DNA from: JAADHI01 sp964451325 | GTDB taxonomy: Bacteria > Nitrospirota > Nitrospiria > SBBL01 > JAADHI01 | DNA length: 64,000 nt | Direction of reading: 5' to 3' | NCBI GenBank assembly: GCA_964451325.1 | Contig: CAYVHO010000002.1 | Coordinates: 62,001-126,000 of the forward strand | In this document: piece after piece, positions 1 to 8,393 of the stretch | Layout: each line of letters starts with the position of its first letter | Position numbering within the stretch: the first letter of the stretch is position 1 | Program-made: the position numbers and the translations under genes | Notes under the pieces: generated by a model | Told to the model about the DNA's origin: nothing | What the model saw: the letters and a program-made list of their open reading frames with translations, nothing else | The model's database searches: none

Positions 1-445
1 ATGCAATCAAGATATAAAACGACATCGACATCAGTTCAAGGGAAAGATAAAAAGAAAGCAAATCCGTTGCGGACGCCATCAACATCATGCCAATCGTTGC
101 AAATAAAATCAGACCATAATATTCGCCCAGATTAATGCGCTCAATCTGAATATAACGAACTGACATTAAAATAACGACCACGGCTGCAAACAAAAATAAT
201 ACCTTAAAAAATAAAGCATACGCATCCAGCGTAATCATGCCACTAAAGGTGGTAATCGATTCTCCAAATAAAAATAGGCATGAGAAAGCAGATAGACCCA
301 AGGCCACCAGAGAAAAATAGCCTAACTGAGACTTCTTTTCCTTTGCAATAAAAGGCTCAATGACAAAGAGCGCACAAGCCATAATTGCCAGAATGATTTC
401 TGGCAGAATCGCAATCAGTCTTATTTCGGGAAGCACAGGCGTCAT
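1..445 (-). CDS. nuoN: NADH-quinone oxidoreductase subunit N, N-terminal part (runs off the left edge)
   Basis: Only the first 148 codons are inside the window. The reverse-strand reading opens MTPVLPEIRLIAILPEIILA and continues through several hydrophobic helices, as in the proximal antiporter-like subunit N of complex I. NuoN is one of the membrane-arm subunits thought to carry one proton channel. The ATG directly abuts the stop codon of nuoM, so the two are translationally adjacent, and nuoN is the usual last gene of nuo operons. Identity rests on this position and on the hydrophobic pattern. The conserved Glu/Lys residues lie further on and only part of the protein can be judged. Confidence 0.85.
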   Translation of the reverse strand, partial: MTPVLPEIRLIAILPEIILAIMACALFVIEPFIAKEKKSQLGYFSLVALGLSAFSCLFLFGESITTFSGMITLDAYALFFKVLFLFAAVVVILMSVRYIQIERINLGEYYGLILFATIGMMLMASATDLLSFYLSLELMSMSFYILIA

Positions 446-2065
446 CTACTCGACCACTCCTTTGTTTGCCTCTAGATTCACCGCCAGAAGCGTTTCTTTT
501 GTTCCAATTTGGGTTTTGATGACCTTCCTAGAGGACTCCTGTACCGCCAAAGCACCCGCATCATTGAGCCGCTGCACAATCTTCTCCACTGCAGGCTCGA
601 TCACTCGGATAAAGGGTTTCGGATACAGCCCGATCCAAAACATAAACACAACCAAAGGCGCCATATACGCTATTTCCCGGCGATTCATGTCTAGGATTTT
701 TTGATTTTCAGGTTTGTCCAAGGGACCAAACATCATGCGCTGGAAGAGCCACAACATATAGGCCGCGCCAAGAATGACCCCGATGACCGCAATGCCGGCA
801 TAAATACGATTGGCTTCAAAAGCCCCGACTAAAATTAAAAACTCCCCGACAAAACCATTCAAACCCGGAAGACCCATGGAGGAAAACATCGTTACGGCAA
901 AAAAAGCAGAATAGATGGGCATACGAGAAGACAAACCACCAAAATCTGCAATCAATCGAGTGTGCCGTCGTTCGTAAATCATCCCGACAATTAAAAAGAG
1001 CGCACCCGTCGAGACCCCATGGTTCACCATTTGAAGGATACCGCCCGTAATGCCGTGTGTATTGAGCGCAAAAATACCCAACATCACAAAACCCAAATGG
1101 CTCACCGACGAATAGGCCACAAGACGTTTAATATCTTTCTGAGCAAGGGCAACGAGCGCCCCATATACAATTCCGACAAGCGCAAGCCCTGCCATATAGG
1201 GCATAAAATAGACACTCGCTTCAGGAAACATCGGCAGACAGAAACGGACAAAACCGTAAGTCCCCATTTTTAAGAGCACCCCCGCCAAAATCACACTGCC
1301 CGCCGTGGGGGCATCTGTATGTGCATCGGGCAACCAGGTATGAAACGGGAACATGGGGACTTTAATGGCAAAGCCCAGGAAAAACGCCAGAAAAATCCAA
1401 AACTGATAGGGATGCAATGGCAGATTCAATTTCTGAAGTTCAATAATATTGAAGGTATACTGACCCGTACCATAAGCCGGATCCGCATTTAAGAAATAGA
1501 TGGCCAAAATACCCAATAACATGAACAGACTACCAAAGAGTGTGTACAAGAAGAATTTGATCGCAGAATAAAGTCTTCGTCCTCCCCCCCAAATCCCGAT
1601 CATAAAATACATCGGAACCAACATGATTTCCCAAAAGATGTAAAAGAGAAAAAAATCAAGCGACATAAAAACACCGAGCATACCCGTCTCAAGAAACAGA
1701 ATCGAAACATAATACTCTTTGATGCGCATGTTGATGGCCGTGTAAGAGCTCACAATGGCAATGGAGGTGATAATCGTGGTCATAATAATCAAGAGCAGAC
1801 TGATGCCATCAATACCAACAGCATATTCAACCCCCAGACTGGGAATCCAAGTCGCCTGCTCCGTAAACTGCATGTCTGCCGTCGTTGAGTCAAATCCGGG
1901 AATAAGCAGCAAAGAAACCAGGAGCACTCCAATTGAAACGCCGAATGCGGTCTGCATGATCTTCTTTTCATCCTCTTTTTTAATAAAAAGAATGAAGATC
2001 GCTCCGACCAAGGGCAGGTAGGCGAGTAGCGAGAGGAGCGGAAATCCGTAAACGTTTGTTCCCAT
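446..2065 (-). CDS. nuoM: NADH-quinone oxidoreductase subunit M
   Basis: A 539-residue polytopic membrane protein and antiporter-like proton-channel subunit of complex I. Family marks are the Glu-containing helix around residue 145 (FYIFWEIMLVPMYFMIGIWG), the FAIKVPMFPFHTWLPDAHT segment with its conserved Lys and His, and LVAYSSVSHLGFVMLG further on. Length is normal for NuoM (about 500-540). The start has a strong ribosome-binding site (AGGAGG seven bases upstream of the ATG). The gene sits downstream of a MITE-like palindrome that was inserted just upstream of this ribosome-binding site, so its transcript carries a long hairpin leader. nuoN follows without a gap. Confidence 0.96.
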   Translation of the reverse strand: MGTNVYGFPLLSLLAYLPLVGAIFILFIKKEDEKKIMQTAFGVSIGVLLVSLLLIPGFDSTTADMQFTEQATWIPSLGVEYAVGIDGISLLLIIMTTIITSIAIVSSYTAINMRIKEYYVSILFLETGMLGVFMSLDFFLFYIFWEIMLVPMYFMIGIWGGGRRLYSAIKFFLYTLFGSLFMLLGILAIYFLNADPAYGTGQYTFNIIELQKLNLPLHPYQFWIFLAFFLGFAIKVPMFPFHTWLPDAHTDAPTAGSVILAGVLLKMGTYGFVRFCLPMFPEASVYFMPYMAGLALVGIVYGALVALAQKDIKRLVAYSSVSHLGFVMLGIFALNTHGITGGILQMVNHGVSTGALFLIVGMIYERRHTRLIADFGGLSSRMPIYSAFFAVTMFSSMGLPGLNGFVGEFLILVGAFEANRIYAGIAVIGVILGAAYMLWLFQRMMFGPLDKPENQKILDMNRREIAYMAPLVVFMFWIGLYPKPFIRVIEPAVEKIVQRLNDAGALAVQESSRKVIKTQIGTKETLLAVNLEANKGVVE

Positions 2066-2086
2066 GAAGCCTCCTAAATAAACCTA

Positions 2087-2247
2087 GGGAACCTCTAATT
2101 AAGTCATAAATTGTTTTTTCGCGGCCAAAATCTCCAGCTTCTGCGTTGCAAATCTTGAAAATAGCAAGCTATTCTCAGCGATTTGCGTCTTGAATCTGAA
2201 AATTTTTTCTCTCGAAAAACGCAACCCAAACTTAATCAGAGGCTCCC
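2087..2247. repeat. MITE-like palindromic element with TA target duplication
   Basis: A 161-bp imperfect palindrome between two nuo genes. Outer arms: GGGAACCTCTAATTAAGT (2087-2104) against the complement of ACTTAATCAGAGGCTCCC (2230-2247). An inner dyad (2148-2165 with 2168-2186) is centred on the same point, about 2167. TA flanks both ends (2085-2086 and 2248-2249), as expected for Tc1/IS630-type insertion. There is no coding capacity. Removing the element and one TA restores an 18-base gap between the upstream gene's TAG and the nuoM ATG, so this looks like insertion into a formerly tight operon junction. As RNA it would fold into a long hairpin that may act in processing or polarity (inference). 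Confidence 0.8.
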
Positions 2248-4094
2248 TAATAATAAATCAATGAAACAATTGCAAAAATAACAAGTCCGCAAACCATCGC
2301 CATGATGTAGTGCTGCGTCCTTCCGGTTTGCAACTTCCGCAGACGCTTTGCGCTTTTAGCGATTGTTGAAGGCACCTTATTTAAGGCACCGTCAATCACG
2401 TGCATGTCAAACATCTCTGAGATTTTACTTTCCAATAAGGTCGCCCACCCAGATGCGTTGACCAAGCCATCAAAAACCCAGGTATCAATCGTCCAGCCAA
2501 TACGAGACAGCTTTTTGGCCGGTTCGATGATGAGCCTTTTGTAGACCTCTGTCACATAGGTTTCATAGGCAATGACTGGTTTTTTAATAAACCAAATAAA
2601 TCCCCGAATGGCTTTTCGATAAGACCAGTCCGTGTCGAGACTGATCAATTCTTCAGGGTCGAGTTTCTTCAGCAACATAAAAAAGCCAACTGCGGTCAAA
2701 AGAAGAATCTGATAGGCAGCAACAACGTGCCCCCAAGTGTAAGGGTGGTAGTTAGAATCAAAGGGCAGGGCCTGATAAAGCGCCCCGGGCACCACCCCGA
2801 TAAAGGTACAGGCAAAAGCAGCAAGCCCCATACCCCAGAGCATGTTTTTGGGGGGATCTTTTACTTCTATCTTTTTCTGATCCCAATCTCTCCAAAAAAA
2901 GACGTAGTAGGGCAATTTAAGACCCGTGTGTAAAAAAGTCCCGGCGGAGGCCAGGGTGAGTAACATCGCCACCCAAGGTAGATTTAACTCGGCTGCAGCT
3001 GAAATAACCATGGATTTACTCACAAACCCAGAGAAAAAGGGAAAACCTGAAATGGCAAATCCACCCACCATATACAACATAAAGGTCCAGGGCATGTATT
3101 TGTAGAGACCGCCCAGCTCGGTCAGTTTCCGCTTACCGGTCATCAAGATGACAGAACTCATGCCCATCATCAGCAGACCTTTGTACAGAATATGCGCAAA
3201 AGCATGGGATGTTGCACCATTGACGGCCATCTCAGATCCCATGCCCGCACCCGCAACCATGTAACCCACCTGACTGATAATATGATAGGCCAACAAACGA
3301 CGAATATCATTCTCAATCACCGCATAAACAACACCATAGAGGGCCATAAAGACCCCCAAAGGCACCAAAAACTCCATTCCCGCAAAACCGCGCAACAAAA
3401 CGTATACGGCTGTTTTTGTGGTGAGTGCACTCATAAAAACAACCCCGGTGATGGTTGCTTCAGGGTAGGCATCAGGAAGCCATGCCGAAAAGGGCGGCAC
3501 AGCGGCATTCAAAAGAAAACCCGCCAAAATGAGCATTGGGCCAAGGCCTTCGTGAGGCAGCGCATCAAAAGCAATGGAACCCGTATCGGCCACGTAAATA
3601 AAGATGCCCGCCAACAGTAATAAACCGCCAAAGATATGAACGTAGAGATAACGCATCCCCACCGAAGCAGCATTTTTCCACTGCGCGTAGAAGATCAGCA
3701 GGGCTGATGAAAAAGCCATCGTTTCCCAAAAGAGAAAAATGGTCAAAAAATCACCCGCGAAAACCGTACCTAAGGCAGATCCGGCATAGACAAAACCCGC
3801 GATATGCTCGTGATTTTTTTTGACGTGAAGCGAAAAGACCATGCCAATCAAAGTTGCAATGGTAATGACATATCCAAAGACGAGACTTAACTTGTCTACC
3901 CGGCCAAAAACCATCTCTTGTTGACCCATCAGTGGCAAAACACCATGTTCGCCATGAGAAACCATCAGGAGGGCCAAAAACCCAAGTACGGGGACACCCA
4001 GCTTAATGGGAATCTTCCAAGCCTCTTTTACAAAAGGAAGCACCGCCGCAGCCAGAAAAAATAGAAATCCTGGATGAATCCAGAGATCAATCAT
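2247..4094 (-). CDS. Antiporter-like complex I subunit with NuoL-type C-terminal tail
   Basis: 615 residues. The first roughly 480 form a proton-conducting antiporter core most like the Mrp/Mnh subunit D group (FLLNAAVPPFSAWLPDAYPE, then LLAYHIISQVGYMVAGAG). The C-terminal 130 residues leave the core, run through a long, mostly amphipathic stretch and end with LRKLQTGRTQHYIMAMVCG plus a final membrane helix, which matches the end of NuoL after its lateral helix. It sits where nuoL belongs, just before nuoM. I infer that it is the distal pump subunit, although its core is MrpD-like. Its start overlaps the preceding 88-aa gene by eight bases (ATGATTGA), so the two are probably translationally coupled. 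The TAG stop uses the edge of the adjoining MITE. Confidence 0.85.
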   Translation of the reverse strand: MIDLWIHPGFLFFLAAAVLPFVKEAWKIPIKLGVPVLGFLALLMVSHGEHGVLPLMGQQEMVFGRVDKLSLVFGYVITIATLIGMVFSLHVKKNHEHIAGFVYAGSALGTVFAGDFLTIFLFWETMAFSSALLIFYAQWKNAASVGMRYLYVHIFGGLLLLAGIFIYVADTGSIAFDALPHEGLGPMLILAGFLLNAAVPPFSAWLPDAYPEATITGVVFMSALTTKTAVYVLLRGFAGMEFLVPLGVFMALYGVVYAVIENDIRRLLAYHIISQVGYMVAGAGMGSEMAVNGATSHAFAHILYKGLLMMGMSSVILMTGKRKLTELGGLYKYMPWTFMLYMVGGFAISGFPFFSGFVSKSMVISAAAELNLPWVAMLLTLASAGTFLHTGLKLPYYVFFWRDWDQKKIEVKDPPKNMLWGMGLAAFACTFIGVVPGALYQALPFDSNYHPYTWGHVVAAYQILLLTAVGFFMLLKKLDPEELISLDTDWSYRKAIRGFIWFIKKPVIAYETYVTEVYKRLIIEPAKKLSRIGWTIDTWVFDGLVNASGWATLLESKISEMFDMHVIDGALNKVPSTIAKSAKRLRKLQTGRTQHYIMAMVCGLVIFAIVSLIYY

Positions 4095-4353
4095 AATAGT
4101 CCTCGGATTTCATCAGGAAGGTATGTCCTATCCATTTTGAAATCACGATGATCAAGTAGGTTGAAATAAAACCATAGAGGGAAGAAAAGCCAGGCACCCA
4201 GTCCCACAAAAAATAAGGATGGGTCATGTGGAGAAAAATGAGCACCGCGTCTAAAACAATGAGGCCACCCCCGAAATACAGGAAAAACTTCTTAACCTTC
4301 GCCATTTCTTCCGGATTTTCAATAATTTTTTCTAAATAGCTAATGATCCACAT
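4087..4353 (-). CDS. Small two-helix membrane protein of the nuo operon
   Basis: 88 residues, family not recognised. A short charged N-terminus (residues 1-22) is followed by two predicted membrane helices, near 24-44 (FFLYFGGGLIVLDAVLIFL) and 58-78, and a short acidic end (KSEDYYD). It is embedded between two antiporter-like subunit genes. Its ATG overlaps the previous stop by one base (TAATG), and its end overlaps the next start by eight bases. Such coupling suggests that it is made in step with them and could be an accessory subunit of the enlarged membrane arm. That role is inference. Confidence 0.75.
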   Translation of the reverse strand: MWIISYLEKIIENPEEMAKVKKFFLYFGGGLIVLDAVLIFLHMTHPYFLWDWVPGFSSLYGFISTYLIIVISKWIGHTFLMKSEDYYD

Positions 4354-5870
4354 TATCCAATCACCAATTTTGCGAGATTAAGAAATAAGTTTGGGAAAAT
4401 CCCCAGTAAAACGGCAATAACAGCGGTTACACAAAGCGGGGCGATCAAAAATTTATGATCAGCCTCCTTCTCCTCGTGATGTCCATCATGAGTCCCCCCA
4501 TCTTTATCCCCTGCAATCGCATAGGCCAATTCTTCGTCCGGTGGCTTAAAAAAAGCTCTGTAAATAATCGGCAGGAAATAACCTGCATTCAACAAAGTAC
4601 TTGTCAGCAGAACAACCATGACCGCAATTTGACCGGACTCAATGGTTCCCAAAGCCAAAAACCACTTTGAGGTAAAGCCTGAAACAGGTGGCACACCGAT
4701 CATGCTCAGCGCTCCGATTGAAAATGCCACCATGGTAAAAGGTAACTTACGCCCGATGCCGTTGAGTTCAGAGACCAGGGTTTTGTGCGTAATGACATAA
4801 ATCGCCCCTGCAGCATAAAACAGTGTGATCTTTGAAAATGCGTGATTCGCAATATGAATAATGCCGCCCGTCATACCCGAAGCAGAAAGCAGAGCGCCTC
4901 CCAGCACAATGTATGAAAGCTGGCTGATCGTCGAATAAGCCAAACGCGCTTTGAGGTTATCTCGTGTCATGGCAAAAAGAGAAGAGACCAGAATTGTGAA
5001 TGAAGTCAGTATCACGGTCGCCGTACCCAAGTGGAGCGACTGCATCAAATCTACACCAAAAACATGGAAGATAATGCGAAGCACAGAAAAAACGCCCGTA
5101 TTGACCACTGCAACCGCATGAAGCAAGGCACTGACCGGTGTAGGGGCAACCATCGCAGCAGGAAGCCAGGCATGAAAAGGCATGAGCGCTGCTTTTCCAA
5201 TACCAAAAAGTAAGAGAAAATAGACGATCACCATCACGGTGTCACTGGTCTCTGCAGCGCTTGCACCAAAAAGTCCACCCGCTTGAAATTCCAAAGTCCC
5301 TGCGATGGCATAGGTCATCAGCATCCCGGTTAAGAGAAAGGCCTTTGAAGTTCCTAAAAGATAAAAAAGATACTTATTTGCACCCGCATAAGCGACTTTG
5401 GTTTGTTTGTGTGAGACCAGAGGATAGGTAATCAGAGTTAACATTTCGTAAAATAAATAGAGCGTGACGAGATTTGCAGAGAAGGCAACCCCCATCGTCA
5501 TGGAAAGGGTTATGGCAAAACAGGCGTAAAACCGTGTTTGCGAGGTTTCTTTTGTCGGCCGCATGTAGCCAATTGAATAAACCGAAGTAATCATCCACAA
5601 GGTTGAAGCCACGGTCGCAAAAATGATGCCCAAGGCGTCCACTCTTAAAGTGAAAGAGACTTCCTCAAGAAAGGTAAACAGCGTAAAGGTATAAGTGTTT
5701 CCGGCAAGCACACCGGGCAGCATAGAGATCACGAGTAGAAATTTGGTGACCGCCGTACCAAAAGAGCACCATTCCCGCTTATTTGGATTGTCCCTATTTT
5801 TGATAATGAAGCCTGCTCCAATCAAGGAGACAAGCATCACCAATAAAGGGCGATAGGATTCAATTTCCAT
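4353..5870 (-). CDS. MrpD/MnhD-like proton-conducting antiporter subunit in the nuo operon
   Basis: 505 residues, around 14 predicted helices. Family signatures are LVTLYLFYEMLTLITYPLVS (conserved Glu), FGIGKAALMPFHAWLPAAMV (conserved Lys and His) and RLAYSTISQLSYIVLG. These place it in the proton-conducting transporter superfamily, closest in feel to subunit D of Mrp antiporters. A His/Asp/Glu-rich loop (residues about 453-472, DGGTHDGHHEEKEADHK) precedes the last helices. It follows nuoK at the position where nuoL normally begins, but it lacks the NuoL C-terminal tail. That tail is on the 615-residue protein two genes further on. A role as an additional pump module of complex I is inference; an independent cation/proton antiporter is the alternative. 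Confidence 0.85.
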   Translation of the reverse strand: MEIESYRPLLVMLVSLIGAGFIIKNRDNPNKREWCSFGTAVTKFLLVISMLPGVLAGNTYTFTLFTFLEEVSFTLRVDALGIIFATVASTLWMITSVYSIGYMRPTKETSQTRFYACFAITLSMTMGVAFSANLVTLYLFYEMLTLITYPLVSHKQTKVAYAGANKYLFYLLGTSKAFLLTGMLMTYAIAGTLEFQAGGLFGASAAETSDTVMVIVYFLLLFGIGKAALMPFHAWLPAAMVAPTPVSALLHAVAVVNTGVFSVLRIIFHVFGVDLMQSLHLGTATVILTSFTILVSSLFAMTRDNLKARLAYSTISQLSYIVLGGALLSASGMTGGIIHIANHAFSKITLFYAAGAIYVITHKTLVSELNGIGRKLPFTMVAFSIGALSMIGVPPVSGFTSKWFLALGTIESGQIAVMVVLLTSTLLNAGYFLPIIYRAFFKPPDEELAYAIAGDKDGGTHDGHHEEKEADHKFLIAPLCVTAVIAVLLGIFPNLFLNLAKLVIG

Positions 5871-5908
5871 CGTCTATTTCCACGACTTATTCAGAGCTTC
5901 CATAAAAC

Positions 5909-6211
5909 CTACCATTTCAGACGGTTGATTTCGTCCACATTCAAAGTGGTGCGCACCCGATAAAGGGCAATGACCAAGGCAAGCCCTAAGGCCACTTCTG
6001 CCGCCGCCATGGTGAGGATAAAAAAGACCATCATCTGTCCGGTAATGGATTGATGATAATTGGAGTACGCAACAAAGGTAATATTGGCGGAGTTCAAAAT
6101 CAGTTCAATCGAGAGTAGCATCATAATGACATTGCGTCGGATCAAAACCCCGGTCACACCAATGGCGAAGAGAAAAAACCCGAGCGTCAGGTACCATTCT
6201 AAAGGGATCAT
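5909..6211 (-). CDS. nuoK: NADH-quinone oxidoreductase subunit K
   Basis: 100 residues with three membrane helices, the standard size. The second helix region reads MLLSIELILNSANITFVAYS, containing the conserved Glu of NuoK. A second conserved Glu follows in AAAEVALGLALVIALYR. The protein forms part of the E-channel linking the quinone site to the antiporter-like subunits. Its ATG overlaps the nuoJ stop by four bases (ATGA), indicating translational coupling. Confidence 0.96.
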   Translation of the reverse strand: MIPLEWYLTLGFFLFAIGVTGVLIRRNVIMMLLSIELILNSANITFVAYSNYHQSITGQMMVFFILTMAAAEVALGLALVIALYRVRTTLNVDEINRLKW

Positions 6212-6783
6212 GAGTCTGTCAGTACCTTTTTTGGGTCTTTCCGTGCAGATAAATCGACCCGACCACCTGGCCCTTTGCCTCGACGTCTTCCGCTACCCGC
6301 CAAAATAATCGCACCAAACATGGCGACCAACAAGATAAGGGATGCCATCTCAAAGGGGAAGATAAAATCTGTAAACAGCGCGTTCCCAATCGCACGGGTA
6401 TGCCCAAGATCCGCTACCACTTCCGGGGTATAGCTTCCACCCTGGCTCAAGATTTCTGTTCTGAAGCCTGCAAAGAGCATCAAAAAAAGCACAACAACAC
6501 CCAGGAAAATCCCCACCTTATATTGTTTATGCATATAAAGGTTTTCCTGCTTTGGGTTAAAAAGCATTAAGACAAAAAGATACAATACAAGAATTGCACC
6601 CGCGTAAACGATAATCTGCACCGCCGCAATAAATTCAGCATTCATTAAAATATAAATACCCGCAATGTGAATAAAGGTCACCAACAAGGCGAGCGCACTG
6701 TAAACCAGATTCGGCGCGGCAACCGCCACGACTGCACCCAGCACCGTCATGCCTGCAAAATAGAGAAAGAGCAGTTGTGCCAT
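6208..6783 (-). CDS. nuoJ: NADH-quinone oxidoreductase subunit J
   Basis: 191 residues, five predicted membrane helices, then a basic C-terminal tail (GRRRGKGPGGR). The third-helix signature AAVQIIVYAGAILVLYLFVL with its conserved Tyr-Ala-Gly is typical of NuoJ. In known structures this helix makes the pi-bulge that rearranges during turnover. Its ATG overlaps the stop of nuoI by one base (TGATG). A normal member of the core set. Confidence 0.96.
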   Translation of the reverse strand: MAQLLFLYFAGMTVLGAVVAVAAPNLVYSALALLVTFIHIAGIYILMNAEFIAAVQIIVYAGAILVLYLFVLMLFNPKQENLYMHKQYKVGIFLGVVVLFLMLFAGFRTEILSQGGSYTPEVVADLGHTRAIGNALFTDFIFPFEMASLILLVAMFGAIILAGSGRRRGKGPGGRVDLSARKDPKKVLTDS

Positions 6784-7340
6784 CAGGAATCTTTTCCTTT
6801 TTCTGCTTTTGGGAAACCCACCGACTTCAAACCCTCAAAAAGGTCAATCCGAGCACTCGAATAAACAGGGCGCTTCTCTCGAACCGGAAAGTATTTATCA
6901 CCCAGGGTCAACATCGTGTCCTTTGTCATCACAAGTTCCCGTTTATCACGTGTCGCCAACTCATATTCTTTGCTTGAGGCCAAGGCATCCACAGGGCAGG
7001 CTTGCACACAAAACCCACAAAAAACACACTTTGTCATATCCAGAATATAGGTTTCTGCAATCCGTTTCTGAGGCAGATCAGGTCTTTCAGCACTGATCAC
7101 GGTGATGCAGTGAGAGGGACAAGCCGCCTCACAAAGAGCACAGCCGACACATTTTTCCGTGCCGTCATCATAACGCAAATGCACGATTGCCCCACGCCAA
7201 CCATCGGGAAGATTAGGTCTTTCATGGGGATACTGCTCAGTAATCACCTTCCCGCGCAACATATGCTTCAGGGTCAACTTAAGCCCTTGAAGAATTTCAG
7301 AAAAGATAATCGTCTGGAATAACTTTTTACCCGTCAGCAT
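6783..7340 (-). CDS. nuoI: NADH-quinone oxidoreductase subunit I (2x[4Fe-4S])
   Basis: 185 residues. Two ferredoxin-type cluster motifs, CVGCALCEAACP and CVFCGFCVQACPVDA, ligate clusters N6a and N6b, which pass electrons towards the NuoB cluster. The N-terminal amphipathic stretch and the PERPNLPDGWRG-like segment (HERPNLPDGWRG here) are family features. It lies between nuoH (13-base gap) and nuoJ (one-base overlap). A peripheral-arm subunit seated on the membrane. Confidence 0.97.
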   Translation of the reverse strand: MLTGKKLFQTIIFSEILQGLKLTLKHMLRGKVITEQYPHERPNLPDGWRGAIVHLRYDDGTEKCVGCALCEAACPSHCITVISAERPDLPQKRIAETYILDMTKCVFCGFCVQACPVDALASSKEYELATRDKRELVMTKDTMLTLGDKYFPVREKRPVYSSARIDLFEGLKSVGFPKAEKGKDS

Positions 7341-7353
7341 GACAGACCTTCCA

Positions 7354-8370
7354 TTACGACACGATATATTTCACGATTGATGTCACCAAAACATTCACCA
7401 AAGCAAGGGGCAACATCACCTTCCAGCAAAAGGCCATCAACTGATCAAAACGTAAACGCGGCACAGTTGCACGCAACCAAATATAAAAGAACAAGAGAAA
7501 ATAAACCTTTGCTAAAAACCAAATAATAGGTGGAATAAATTCCAAGAAAGAAAAGGGCGCTTGCCAGCCCCCCAAAAATGCAACCACTGCAATGCAAGAA
7601 ACCAGGATCATATTGCCGTATTCTGCAAGGAAAAAGAGGGAAAACCGCATCCCCGAATATTCGGTGAAAAAGCCTGCCACCAATTCACTCTCAGCCTCCG
7701 GGAGATCAAAAGGCAGACGGTTTGTCTCAGCAATCGCGGAAATCATGTAGATCACAAAAGCCACGGGCTGCACAACGATAAACCAGTGCCAAAAACCACC
7801 TCCCTGAGCTTCCGTCATGGTTTTTAAGGACAGAGACTCTGAAAGCAAAATCGGCCCGACCAAAGCAAGCCCTAAGGGCAACTCATAACTAATCACCTGT
7901 GCAGCAGAACGCAATCCACCGAGCAAGGCATACTTACTGTTCGATGCCCAACCGCCCAGTAAAATGCCATAAGTCCCAATTGAAGCAAACGCCAGAACAT
8001 AGAGCACCCCGATATTGATATCTGTGATATAGGGCGTAATTTCGATGTCCCCAATATGCAGAGAATCTCGCCCAAAAGGCACGACAGCAAAACCAATGAG
8101 CGCGGGCACGAGCACCAAAATAGGTGCGGCCGAAAAAATGATCTTGTTCGCGCCCGCAGGGATGATGTCTTCTTTAAAAAAGAGTTTTAGACCATCGGCC
8201 AAAGGCTGTAAAAGACCGTGGGGCCCCACTTCCATCGGACCAAGCCTATCCTGCATATCACTCAAAATTTTACGTTCAGCCAGGGTCAGATACGCGATGT
8301 GGGTCAAAACCCCACCCAAAACCACTGCGATCTGAAAAACAATAACCAGTATTTGTATGCCGATATCCAT
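7354..8370 (-). CDS. nuoH: NADH-quinone oxidoreductase subunit H
   Basis: 338 residues with about eight membrane helices. The motif DRLGPMEVGPHGLLQPLADG near residue 40 is diagnostic and lines the quinone entry. AETNRLPFDLPEAESELVAG around residue 215 holds the conserved Glu cluster of the cytoplasmic loop. C-terminal RATVPRLRFDQLM is also characteristic. NuoH connects the quinone chamber to the proton channels. The gap to nuoG is 23 bases. Confidence 0.97.
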   Translation of the reverse strand: MDIGIQILVIVFQIAVVLGGVLTHIAYLTLAERKILSDMQDRLGPMEVGPHGLLQPLADGLKLFFKEDIIPAGANKIIFSAAPILVLVPALIGFAVVPFGRDSLHIGDIEITPYITDINIGVLYVLAFASIGTYGILLGGWASNSKYALLGGLRSAAQVISYELPLGLALVGPILLSESLSLKTMTEAQGGGFWHWFIVVQPVAFVIYMISAIAETNRLPFDLPEAESELVAGFFTEYSGMRFSLFFLAEYGNMILVSCIAVVAFLGGWQAPFSFLEFIPPIIWFLAKVYFLLFFYIWLRATVPRLRFDQLMAFCWKVMLPLALVNVLVTSIVKYIVS

Positions 8371-8393
8371 GCTTATTCCTTAAAACCTATTGA

